A program made the position numbers and the translations under genes. A DNA stretch of 64,000 nt from Hymenopellis radicata (taxonomy: Eukaryota > Basidiomycota > Agaricomycetes > Agaricales > Physalacriaceae): positions 1-64,000 of the forward strand of contig JADNRX010000255.1 of assembly GCA_015501595.1 (NCBI GenBank). The letters are read 5' to 3'. Below are positions 25,455 through 36,189 of the stretch, piece by piece. The notes under the pieces were generated by a model. The model saw nothing but the letters and a program-made list of their open reading frames with translations, searched no databases and was not told the origin of the DNA. Numbering within the stretch: position 1 is the first letter of the stretch; each line of letters opens with the position of its first letter.

Positions 25455-27134
25455 ATGTCTGTTCCTCCCGATGCCCTTATCGACGAGAAGCGCTCGGCCG
25501 TAGAAGGAAATGAACGCCAGGATGATGCTCTTGCAGATGTGGTGGCCCGCGACGATTTTCCGGACGGCGGTCTCCGTGCTTGGCTAGTGATTCTTGGGGT
25601 GCGTTCTCCCGCGTCTCTGTCTTTAATCGTCTGTTTATGATGTTCTGGTTCAAGGCTATGTGTAACACATTTACAACGTAAGGATGTCCGATCCCAGGTT
25701 GTGGTCATCCTCTCTCGAACGGTTCGCGAGCTTATTTTCTCTTCCATTTTGTTGCAGGCTGGGTTATGTCAATTCTTGGGGTGTAAGCGTCTCTTCGGCT
25801 GTCGCGTCCGAGCTTACTCATGAAGTACACAGGTCTTCCAATCTTACTATCAAACTGGCCTCCTCAAGGACACACCACCGTCCAACATGTATGTTCCTTT
25901 GCTGCACTCAAACCTACTTAAACTGATCCTGCCCCAGTGCTTGGATAGGATCGATACAATACTGTCTCGTCTTCTTCCCCGCATTCGTAGCCGGCCGACT
26001 CTTCGACTTGGGATATTGGCCGCCCGTGTTCCTCAGCTGCAGCGCTCTCCTCGTAACCGCAACTTTCCTCATCGGGCAGTGCCATGAATACTGGCAGTTC
26101 CTCCTGTGTCAAGGGTTCGCTGTTGGTGTACGTGCCTTCATACGTTTCGTTGCTGTCGCTCATTTTTGCATTATTAACAGATAGCGTTGGCGGAATCATG
26201 AGTCCAACAACTGCGGTTCTTGCGCATTGGTTTAAACGGAGACGAGGCCTCGCCACGGGTCTTATGGCCGTGGGGTCGTCGATTGGTGGAACAATCATCC
26301 CCATCGCTGCGAGGAACTTGATACCTAAAGTCGGGTATGTCCTGCACACCGTAAGGAGTAGCCGTGTATTCATGGTCTAGTACAGGTTTCCGTGGACCAT
26401 GAGGATCATCGGCTTCATCTTGCTCGTCGTCTGGCGGCATCCAACATGCTTGTTAAACGCCGCCTGCCACCGGTTAAAACAGCTGGCGGTTTCTTCAACA
26501 TTAGCGCCTTCCGCTCGGCTCCCTTTTTCGTTCTACTGCGCGTCAACATTTGTCCTGTTCTTCGGAATGTACACGGTCCTCACGTACATCGACGTATCTG
26601 CCGTCTCCCATGGCATAGACCAAAACTTCTCGTTCTATCTCGTCTCGATAGTCAACGCGTCCTCAGCTGTTGGTCGGTATTGTGCGGGCGGGTTGGCGGA
26701 CAGGATGGGCGCGATGAATGTGATGATCCCTTTCACGATTGCGAGTGCTGTCGTCACTTTCGCGTGGCCATTTGCCGTCACCAAAGGCGGTCTCATTGCC
26801 ATTGCCGTTGTCTATGGGTGCGTTCTCTACTACTTACTTCTACACTTACATTTGTCTAATTGCTTTCAGATTCGTATCCGGATCGTTCATAGCCCTGTTC
26901 TCTAATCCCGTCATGGAGTTTGGAGATACATCCGATGTTGGGAGAAGGGTCGGGATGACGAGGAGTATTATGTCGCTCGGTGCTCTGGTTGGACCGCCGA
27001 TATCTGGCGCTATCAATTCGAAGACGGGTGGATTTGAGGCGGTAGGGTATTATGCAGGTATGTCAAACTCGTTGAGAGTTGTGTCGGTGTTGATCTTCTG
27101 AGCAGGTAGCGCAATTCTCGTTGGTGTGGCTTGA
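25455..27134 (+). pseudogene. MCT-type MFS transporter, copy 1 (probably decayed)
   Basis: N-terminus MSVPPDALIDEKRSAVEG, then GGLRAWLVILG, two very short exons (25-base class; AMCNTFTT and LGYVNSWG), VFQSYYQTGLLKDTPPS, IGSIQYCLVFFPAFVAG, the MFS block SPTTAVLAHWFKRRRGLA and late helices ending ISGAINSKTGGFEAVGYYAG. This is the fungal monocarboxylate-porter architecture of 12 helices.
Problems relative to copy 2: one base fewer just after the acceptor at 26180; an altered 7-base stretch at about 26427-26437; an extra T in the run at 26524 that restores frame after about 30 scrambled residues; and a missing G at about 27128 giving an early TGA at 27132. It might still make a near-full-length protein, but a loop and the last helix end are abnormal. 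Confidence 0.75.
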
Positions 27135-27752
27135 TGCTCGCTAGTCGATATTTTGCTTTGAAGAGTTTTTATGGGAAGATGTAAGGGTGTGCTAGGCACT
27201 TGTACCTTCAATATTATCAAGGCAATCAGTCAGTTGGGATTAGAGCAGCCCATGCTACCGATTCGAAGTTGATGATGTGCTTTAAACGCGACTCACACTT
27301 TGATCAGGTCCATGACTTGACAACCCTGGTTTCCAGTGTAATCTATGACTGTCTCGGGCAGTTGTCGCCTCAAGAGGAGTCCGGATTTATGGCACCGCCA
27401 TCTACAGACTATCCTATTCCCAACCACGCCTGGCCCTGATCGATGGTGACAACTATAGAGCAAACACGTCCTTTTGGGCGAGGCGCCTACACTTGGTGAT
27501 TATGATCTAGACGCCCGACCATCGTTCAGCACCCGACAGCGACAATGCTGTCTCGCCCTGCTTTTCTCCCAGAACGCCAAGTATCAGTGCTGGAAGCGGT
27601 GCCATGGTCTCCAAACGTGAATTAGAGACCATACCGGTACCATACCATGGCCAATGTTTGCTGGCTGGCGATCGTCTTGAGCGAGAATCCCGGTACCTCG
27701 TTCCCAGCGTCTCATTGTCGTTTCACCCAATGATACCGGCCGGCTTCAGATG

Positions 27753-27760
27753 TTTATAAG
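27753..27760 (+). promoter_or_regulatory. TATA-like box of the truncated membrane-protein copy
   Basis: 'tttataag' about 130 bases before the ATG at 27888, conserved at the equivalent place (40668) in the full-length copy. Confidence 0.4.
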
Positions 27761-27887
27761 GTGGCGAGTGTTGGGATGGTGACCCTCGTCCCCTCTTATT
27801 CATCTTCTTCAAGCTAGAACTGGCGCGTGTGTGGAGCATCCGCCAGCGCACTTTCTTTAATCTTCAGACGTTTTATATTCGACGACG

Positions 27888-28377
27888 ATGGTTGCCTTTG
27901 GACTCTCTCCCTCCGAGGTGGACGAGGTGTTGGCTTACTTTGACTGCTTCGCGCTTAGCGAGAGGGATCCCGATATGCAGGGGTTCTTAGTTCGGATTTC
28001 CGGTATGTCATGCTTTCCGTCTATTGCATACTTACCGATGATCGTTAAAGCCCTCATCGTCAACATATGCCTAGCCATACTCATAAAATGGTCAGACGAA
28101 GACCTCGAATCCTCCGTAGGCGTCGTATTCGTGCAAGTCTACGCTATCCTCCTCGCGACATTCATATCCATGAACAACAAATCCCTCTCCATCTCCGACT
28201 CGCACTTTGCACTTGTACTCACCATCTCGCCGCTCGCGGTGTACTTTGTCTTCGCAAGCTTCCGGTTTGTATTCATGCGTCGCACGCCCGGCTCTTGTTG
28301 TATCGTACCCCAGATCGACGGGCAGTAATCTTCTGGCGGTTAACTCTGCTGTTAATAGCATATCTCGTGTCATCATG
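27888..28377 (+). pseudogene. Truncated multi-pass membrane protein fused to transporter fragment
   Basis: The frame begins MVAFGLSPSEVDEVLAYFDCF, identical in layout to the full gene at 40806. It carries the first helices (ALIVNICLAILIKW, VQVYAILLATFISM, LVLTISPLAVYFVFASF). After RRTPG the sequence jumps at 28304/28305 to a 73-base piece that matches an internal exon of the third transporter gene (43447-43519), producing a short foreign tail and a stop at 28326-28328. A 2-base insertion sits just before the junction. Roughly two-thirds of the protein is missing. Confidence 0.88.
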
Positions 28378-29425
28378 AGGGTGAGCCTTGGACATGTTGA
28401 TGGTAAGAGAACAAAGCGAGATGAGCTACTTTTAACATGCGAGAGATAGGGGATGTTGTGTTCAACCGTGAGCAAGATTGAGTCGACCTGTCCTGCACAC
28501 TGTCTTAGTCTACTAATCAAGCACGTCGGCTCCTCGCGCTGCTCTCAGCTTACATGATGGAAAAGTGATTAAATCAATGTATTCAGCACGGCGAGAACGG
28601 CAACTATTTACTACAAAAGTCTAAGCGAGAGACAAGTCTACTGATTGCACAGGCACGTCTCGGTAAAGTGCAGTTTTTAGGTCGTAGGACGTACGGTCAA
28701 GGTGCCCTGCTAAGGTCGTTGGGCTCCTCGGGCGAGATTCAAACCGAAAGAGGTCCGTTACCCAGGGAAGGGGCTGGTGAGTGCAGCAGGCAAGTCATCT
28801 CACGGCTAGAACAAAAAAAATGGGAGTCGCGGAATGCGCTAGGGCTAAACACCACTGCACGAAGGTTGGTCTCGGGTATGGTCAACCACTTTAAGCCACA
28901 CGGGCCCCAAAACAACCTTGCGCGCGTGGTGTTTGCCGCAGCGCACACGGACTGACTAAAGAGTTTTGTTAGTGTGCCGCCTCTGAGTCGTAGCACTTAA
29001 GCTTGCGAGCCGAGGCAGGGAAGATCTAGAGAGGGATGTACCACGCGGAGGAGCCTAGAAGATAATCACGTCAGTCGATGATGAGGACATATGACAAGAC
29101 ACTTACTGAGGAGTCGCAGAGTCTAACCAGTCGGACGACGATGAGAGTGAGAGTCCAACACAGGGCAGGCGACGGCGACGACAAGAGGATGGTACGAGAG
29201 GGAGTACTGACAGCATAACGGTGAGAGGGAAAGGTGGCTGCTGATTTCGACAGGAATCTGACTGGACTTTATACCTCTTCAGAATTAAAGTTTAATAGAT
29301 GAGGTGGCCGTCTGGGCCCGTCGTTACTCATGCGCAGTTCTGGGCGCTCCGTCGCATCAGACTCGAATGATGTGCTGACAGTGTGGCGAACATATTGTTC
29401 TTCACGAATTGACGCTCCCGTGGTT
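28378..29425. other. Stretch without a supported gene
   Basis: Follows the broken end of duplication copy 1. A plus-strand frame at 28668-28955 (95 codons, hydrophilic) has no domain. The minus strand carries a GTAAGT-like donor near 29103, so it may include the 3' part of the following minus-strand locus. Confidence 0.35.
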
Positions 29426-30533
29426 TCATTCGACGCGGACTGTTAACAGGATTCGAAAGAGACCAATACCATTGTAGCAGGTGTAATACACGGTTCTGAA
29501 CTTCAAGGACAAGAGCGAGCCGTTAGCCGCCCTTCGTAATGGGTAGCATGATGCTGCAGGGCGATATCCGTTACTGATGCGACAGATATTACAGAGTGAC
29601 GGCACACATACCTCAACTCTGCGTATTCGCACTCGAATACCTCAAACTCGACGCCTGTACGATGGAAAAAGCAGCGTGAAAACGAATATCTATCTGATAT
29701 AGAAAGAGGGTTTACCTCCCATTGAATGCGCCACGAAGAGATCTCCAGAATCAAGTGTTAGTCAAGGCAACGATCGGGCGCCCAGATAGCACTTACACAC
29801 GGGAATATTCCGGCGGGGACCTGAATTTGGTTTCTGCGCAACAGTCAGTTTTGGATTCCCCATTCTGACTCTCCCACTTACCGTCACTTTCCCTGCTAGA
29901 ATTTCGCGGTAAGCTCATCTCGCTGTCCATCCCGCTAGTCTGCTGAATATTCGTCGTGTCAGCGCGTTCTTACCTGCAAGGTAAATCACCTCACCATTGG
30001 TAAATGCTCCCTCGTACGCTGTCCCAGTTCCCCTACTGAAATTTCATGTAGTCTTCGGGGTTCCGACTTCAAGAAGGTACCGTGGTAAGCAGAAGAAACG
30101 ACTTAATAGCCCGTATGTTGACGTTCTAGAGGTCCACAAACCGCTATAGGTACTCGATTCGCCGAGAACCAAGATCACAATCACGAAGGTCGGGAAAGGT
30201 GCATGAAGGCGTCGAGAGTGTTACCAGCTCAAGTTGTCGAGATTCAGCACGGGAATCCAGTATGGCGGAGACCGGTGTGAACTGCGCCAAGGTGCGTGTT
30301 GAAGGCCTCTCTTTGACGACTACTTACCCTTTGTTACCATGCGCCACGTCATCAAGAGGAGGACATACAAAGAGCGAGAGACGCTCAATTTCTCGAGAAC
30401 CGGGCTTAGATTTGCGGTAGGGACCAGGCCGAGAGAGACGAAGATACATCATTGAGGAGACGGCTAGAGGTGCGTTGTCGTACGCGGCATGATTCCAGAA
30501 GGACTGACAGACGGGGTCCTGCAGACACATCAA
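29426..30533 (-). CDS. Unrecognised intron-dense minus-strand gene; partial model
   Basis: Evidence for a gene is the series of strong donors on the minus strand (GTAAGT-class at about 30325, 29979, 29880 and 29797; GTAAAC at about 29715) separated by exon-sized coding-like blocks. From 5' to 3' these read MMCLQDPVCQSFWNHAAYDNA, SHRSPPYWIPVLNLDNLSW, GTGTAYEGAFTNGEVIYLA, QTSGMDSEMSLPRNSSRESD, TKFRSPPEYSRV, DLFVAHSMGG-like, VEFEVFECEYAEL and NGYRPAASCYPLRRAANGSL. Not all junctions join in phase, so it may be a decayed gene. No domain recognised. Confidence 0.35.
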
Positions 30534-30699
30534 AATGAGTCAACTTTCCAACATGAGAAGGGTCGATTGAAGGAGACGCCAGTGGCACGACATGATGGAA
30601 AGAGGTAGAACACGTCGATCACTTTCATTCCCAATCGGGCAACTTCAAGGTTTGTTTCATACCGTCACGTCGCCCATGTTCATAACTGATTCCTTTTAG

Positions 30700-32602
30700 A
30701 TACGACGCGCGGGCGCCTTCGGCGCCTCCATAATGGAAAACGACTCAACATTACTTGGAATTCAAGACGCGAAGATCGGACCAGTAGGGATTAGAGCAGC
30801 GTGGATGGCCTCGCCGGCCAGGCTTGGATCTGAGGCGAAAAGTGCGTTTTTCTCCTTCTTTTGTCGTCTGTTTTGGGGTTAACTCTGCCCTAGATTTACC
30901 TTGATTATCTGTGTTGAATGCGTAAGTCGCCATCTCTCGGTGCTGTTAATATACGGGTAATTGGGAGAATACAGGGCGTTCAGACTGGTGGCGGTGGCTT
31001 CGCCACCGCGATTGTGATGCTTCAAACACTATCATTGCTATGGAAACGATGCGCTGGGGGGGACGGCGGTGTCGGCTGTCCTCGCCGGACCGGCTTTTCG
31101 TCCAGGCGAAAAGGTGCGTATTCTGGTTTGTTTTGAGATTTGAATTCTGACCAACTTTTCATTAGATCTGATCGAGTCGGGCCTCAAACACGGTCTGTTT
31201 TTCCTTCTATGATTCTTCATCTTGCAACGTTCTCTTAGAGACGCGAGGCGGCTTCGCCGCCTCCACCGAAGAAATCGACGGCCAAGGACCACTGCGATGC
31301 CTTAGGAGCACGCTTTCTTGCGACGAGTCCAGCGTGTTTTGGCCTCGCCGGCCAGGCTTTTTTTTCGGGAAAAGGGTGCGAAGGTTTCTGTTAAATTTCA
31401 CCTTCATTTCTGACCTGTTACCCTCAAATTTTCCCAGGATTCCATTCTTACGGAGCATACGCGCCGCTGATGGCGATCTGGATCTGGTTGCCTTCGGATT
31501 TATGGACGGATTCGGACGTGTGGGCGGTGCAGTTGTCTAGGTACGTTATCTTGTTTTCGACATTCTCGCGCTAAACTGTTATCCCAGGGCCATGATATCA
31601 CGTTCGACGCAAGGGACAACGGTACTTCCGCCGCTGCGCTCGCCTGTCAGGCTTTCCACTGCTTCGCTAACGATCTTCTGCACAATATCCACGCCACACT
31701 TTGACCGTCGCGTCATTTTACCCCGAGGAATATACTGAGGTCGTCGGTGTCATTGGGCTGCATCTTCGACAGTCATCGACGTTTCGTTCCGGCAGTCGCT
31801 ATTCGCCAGACCGCCTCAACCTCACCCAGCATCCTTCTGATTGCCCGACGGACTCACGCTCATTCGCCAAGGATTCGGATAACTCCAGCCGCTAATCCCG
31901 ATTTGGATCTCACGGAAATCGGTTTTATGGACGCTTTGGGACGCGTCGGTCACAAATTCTTTTTCTGTATGTTACTGCTGCCTACCCCGCTTCCTGAACT
32001 AACGACACAACTTAGTGCCTGGGTATCAATGGAATCACAGTGGGCAGTGGCGGTACCGCCGCTGCGCTCGCGCTGCGAGCTACTCACTGCGAGGATAACG
32101 ACATCAATTCGATTTCATGTGCCCTAGAGTTTCCCTGAGAATAGGCGCTGGGGCTTGAGGATCTCTCTCGGCATTGACAGTACCTGCTCCGGACCCTCCT
32201 CGTCCTCTTCTCTTTCCACTACCGGCTCCCCCGCTCAACCCAACCCCAATTCCAACATGGTGCAAGGCCGTCACCCGCGCCCAGTCTTCGGCTGCTAAGC
32301 GGTTAGCCGCTGATGGCGATTCAGATCTCACGGGGTTCGGGTCTATAGACGCATTTGGACATTCTAGTGACGAATTCGTCTTGGTACGTGATGCGTGTCT
32401 ACCGCGCGTTCTGGACTAACACCTTATTGCAGTGCCCGAATTATGGTATCTTTGCAGCGAGCAGCGCCGCTACCGCCGCCGCGCTCACGTTGCTCACTGA
32501 TCAGTGCCATCTAGCAATGTATCTCTCGATAGACTCGACGCCACACTTCAACTTTGTCTCACACTGGGGATACGTCGCGCCGGTCGAGGAGAAGCTCTCG
32601 TA
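30700..32602 (+). repeat. Degenerate tandem array of exon-like modules
   Basis: Six diverged modules in direct order. The first three (near 30712, 30993 and 31245) each open with a perfect stem around a TTC loop (ggcgccttcggcgcc, ggtggcttcgccacc, gaggcggcttcgccgcctc). About 90-110 bases later comes a conserved 'ctcgccgg(c/a)c(a/c)ggctt...gaaaagtgcg' block. The last three carry a protein-like pair: an exon with the consensus A-x-G-D-x-D-L-x-x-F-G-F-x-D-x-F-G (31460, 31891, 32307), then an intron-like spacer ending in AG, then an exon with G-x-x-A-A-A-L-x-x-x-x-x-H-C (31588, 32014, 32433). The period of the latter is roughly 420 bases. Frames are broken by stops and a lost donor. Origin unknown. 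Confidence 0.6.
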
Positions 32603-34640
32603 ATGGCGACGTTCTGGACTCTTCGTGTAGTCGTCAACGACCATGGCGTGCTCGGTCAGGGATCTGTTCGATTTCGGGTGGTATGTGCCTCTACATTGGT
32701 TTCATCATTCCACGGCCCTAATACGATTAAAGGTCGTGGCGAAGGCGACGCGGAGTCGTCTTTTGATGCTATGGTGGTGCCGTTACCTTGGCGCAATAGG
32801 CACGAATGAATCAACCGACATGGTAGGGCACCTTCACGCGCGGAGACGCGTATTGGCAGCGTTTAGTATGCGTAGCTGTATCGCTCTTGTTGTAGATATA
32901 TATCAATGAAAACCTGAATTCCTTCACCTTGTTATGTGTGAACCAGACAGTATTTACCCGAAATTCCTTACCGTAGTATTACGACGTGTTATGCCACAAA
33001 TGTGTATATCGACAAATCAACTCCATTGAAGCTGTTTACAGCTGTCTAATTGCTCTCCAGAACACAGTATGATATCCCACTAAAACATGGTGAGCAGTCG
33101 AAGTCGGACGAAAACATGTATGTGAAGATATCCCACCTCTCGACACTTACGGAGAAGTGGATATCGCCGAAACATCCAATGAAAACTTCTTTCTATGACA
33201 CCATCAGGCGGCTCCAGAAACTTGCGTAACGAATAGAATACACCCTGAAGTGGATGTCCGTCGGGTCATAATGTTGAATTCACGTATTCGCTGGTGGGAA
33301 TTCACTCCGCTCTTTCCGCGGGTAACCCAAGTCGTGTCAACGTTCGAGGCGTCCAATCGGCTCGGAATTAGTGGTAAAACATCGTGATTGAATGGCGCCA
33401 TACCGGCAAGGTAACCGCAAGTGATCGGTATCACTTGAACTCGAACCACCACATGTCCGAGTTCAAAGTGGTTACACCAACTCACCTCTGTGCACTCCCG
33501 CTCTCTCGCGCATCCCACTCGCCTAAATTTACCTTGAGGATCTTGCTAGCGTTACGTGAGGAGGATTCCGACGGTCGTGGAGGCGGAGAACGCGCTTTGA
33601 GGACGAGTTATCGCGTCAGAGGCTCTGGGAGGCGTCTAGGACCCTGCAGATCGATGACACGAGGATTTCTAGACCCTGTGACGTCTCCGGGGCCTTTACA
33701 ATCTTATCTCGCTGACCTCGGATGTGGGGAAATGACGCGGCAGATCGTCTTCCTCCTCCGTCCCTCCGACACTTTTGGGTAACAGTCGTTTCCCGCTTGA
33801 TTCTGTTCAGTTTGACGCCTGAGACAGGTGTACTTAGTCTGAATATACTGTCTGCAGTCCGCATTCAGCCCGTGAACGAATTCAATTCAACGTTAAGGCG
33901 CGATTCGCACTGTGTCACCAGAAAACAGAAAGGGTTCGTACCTTTTCCGTGTTTCAACGGGGTTCATTTCGCGCTGACTGATATCACATGTTAATAGAAA
34001 GACTTTCTCCGTTCTTAGAAGGGTGGAACTAGCAACGCGAAGCGTTGCAACTGTCCGGCTGAAAAAACCAATCCGTAAGTTTTCGCTATCCCCGAGTCCA
34101 GACGCCGCTGACTGAGCCCCATCAGATTCTCAGGGGCAGACCCTGCACCTAATTCCAGCGTTTTGGCTCTTGGAACCTTGCTTCGAAGAACGGGAAACTC
34201 GCTACGGTGCATTTCTGAGGAGGAGGTAAGTTTCATTCGGTTTGGGTTGAGCACTTGTCCTGGTATCGTCTTGATCTCAGATTTTGATTCTTCTCTTGCT
34301 ATCTTCGCCCTATAGTGCTCAGGGCAGATATCCGTCACTAAGCGAAATGTGTGGCGGCGCAATATGCGCCTGAATCTTCCTGGACCTGGCCCCATCAAAT
34401 GTCCGTGTGTCACGGACCCGATCAGCCGCGTTGATATCCATCTTAGTGCGTGTACGTATCCACGGCGAACGCGTTAAAAGGTGAGAGATTTCAACCAGAA
34501 TCATCATTCCGCCTTCCCTTCCTTCCTTTTCCCTCTTAATAGCTTTCCTCTCCTGGTTCGTGCTATTCCCTCATGCAGTGCCCTTCTCATCGTTCTACAG
34601 ATACTCTACTCGCTGTTGACGACGTTCCCGCTCATCGTGT
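32603..34640. other. Unresolved region between module array and next coding signal
   Basis: Plus-strand frames at 33384-33782 look weakly coding (basic, Arg-rich) but lack a domain. Repeated 'gatatcccac' words occur near 33070 and 33127. No gene is claimed. Confidence 0.35.
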
Positions 34641-36183
34641 GTGCCGGGCATCACGACGCGTTTAAAACGTGACCGGCTTATGTTTGTTGATGGATACGCG
34701 GGGTTTCTTCCTCCCACCACCATCGTCGATTTCTTTGCTGACTGCCAACGTCCGTCAGCGCCTTCGCCCTTGGTATTCGGCGCGCTGGTATGTCTAGTTG
34801 TTTGTCTTCTCGTTGACGACCCCGCTGACGACTTTGTCAGAAGATTTTGGTTGTGCGTCGTTGACCGCGACGTGGAGGATATTATCCCACCGCTCCTCCT
34901 TGGATACGGGCTCAGAACCACTTTGTACGTCGTTGTGGCTGCTTCTCACAGTCATACTCATTCCCCCGCCCTTTTGTTAGACGTCGAGCAGGCACTCGGG
35001 GCCTTCCTTGCACGGTAAGCTCTCCCCTCTGCCTCCTACTGCCCACTCATTTCCCAAGCCATAGATACGGCTCGCTTCCCCCCGTGAACGCGAACACGGA
35101 CGACTTTCCCGCCATCTCAAACGGCTCGTCCTTCTAGCCACCGAACGACTTTCTATGGTATGTGGAGCTTCTTGATTGGGTCTCCACGCTCTGACCGATG
35201 ACTCTGATAGACCTTGGGAGTATAACCGACGTCGCCGGCGTTGTGTGGGACGTTGTCTTCGCGACGCGTCCTTATCCCATTTGGCTTCGCGCCGGTGGAT
35301 CAACCAGACGCCGACGCTCCTTTGGATATGATTCCTGACCACCGGTGTAGCTTTGGTTATTGCCCCGAGCTTACGGGTAGCGTCCTCGCTGTTGATTTGG
35401 GTCTTGGTACGTCTGCAATTTACTTTCCTTGACGACGAACTCGCTGATGAAGCTGTCTCATAGTCGTTCCTGCATCATGCATTTATTTATGGAATTCCTC
35501 GGGAGCTCGGGCGGGACATTGTCGTTCTTTTGACAGTGGTACACCGAACTTGTCGACGTAAGGAATGCTGGCCTTGGGTATGTGTCCGAAGTTTGGTATG
35601 GTTGACTTGTACTAACAGGGTTCTCAAGAGATCAACGGAATCATTGAGGACTCACCGAAGGGGGGTTCTTTTGAATGCGGATGCAACGTCGTCCAGATCT
35701 GACTTGGCGATAGCGATGTGACCAGCGGGATGTCTGCATTCGAGCGGGACGACACCCACCGGCTTCACGAACATCTAGAACCGGTGCAGACGTCGCTGGC
35801 GGGCTCGTTGATTGTAGGTTCACTTTCCTAGTTTGATCTCCTTGTTTACCACTGATGTCGTCTTGTAGATGAACGTGAAAGCGGCGCTTGCCTAGGAGGT
35901 GTTGGATATGGCTCGTGTTGTGGTCCTCACCGTGTGCGGGAGAGTGGGATTGTATGAGCCTGAGACAAATCTGTTTACCGACTTGTTCACCGATTATCTG
36001 GTAAGTGTCTTGTTCCGGTTCTGTGAATTAATCACTCACGCTGCCTTGACCAGTACTCGAACCGAGGTGTACGTAGTGTCGTGGTAAGTGACTCTTGCGC
36101 CGTTTGAAGACGTTGAAACTAATGAGGTTTTGCAGAATATAATTCGTTGTATTGACAGTGGGGGATACAATATTGGACATTAG
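34641..36183 (+). CDS. Unrecognised intron-rich plus-strand gene; model incomplete
   Basis: Coding-like exons separated by short introns: a first block containing LMFVDGYAGFLPPTTIVDFFADCQ, hydrophobic PLVFGALVCLVVCLLVDDP and ILLDVEQALGAFLAR before a GTAAGC donor; a middle block PFGFAPVDQPDADAPLDMIPD ... SVLAVDLGL with a GTACGT donor; SFLHHAFIYGIPRELGRDIVVLLTV; and a late exon MLDMARVVVLTVCGRVGLYEPETN ... FTDYL with a GTAAGT donor joining YSNRGVRSVV, then a second GTAAGT donor and NIIRCIDSGGYNIGH with a stop at 36181. Several internal joins are out of phase. Function unknown. Confidence 0.32.
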
Positions 36184-36189
36184 ATAGAT

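Larger units (their letters stand above)
25430..28377. repeat. Segmental duplication, copy 1 (transporter + truncated membrane gene)
   Basis: Near-identical by eye to 36890-38760, 39330-39453 and 40401-41220, with a last 73 bases matching 43447-43519. The left edge lies about 25 bases before the transporter start codon. It lacks two insertions and a 2226-base interval present in copy 2. Confidence 0.92.

Noticed and set aside
28668..28955. Hypothetical 95-residue protein, and a possible tRNA fold near 28680-28760
   Set aside because: No domain, no exon partners, and the putative T-arm bases do not pair.
30250..30400. Ribosomal protein uL15 (RPL28) fragment suggested by PYWIPVLNLDNLSW
   Set aside because: Only about a dozen residues resemble it, and the neighbouring exons do not match the ribosomal protein.
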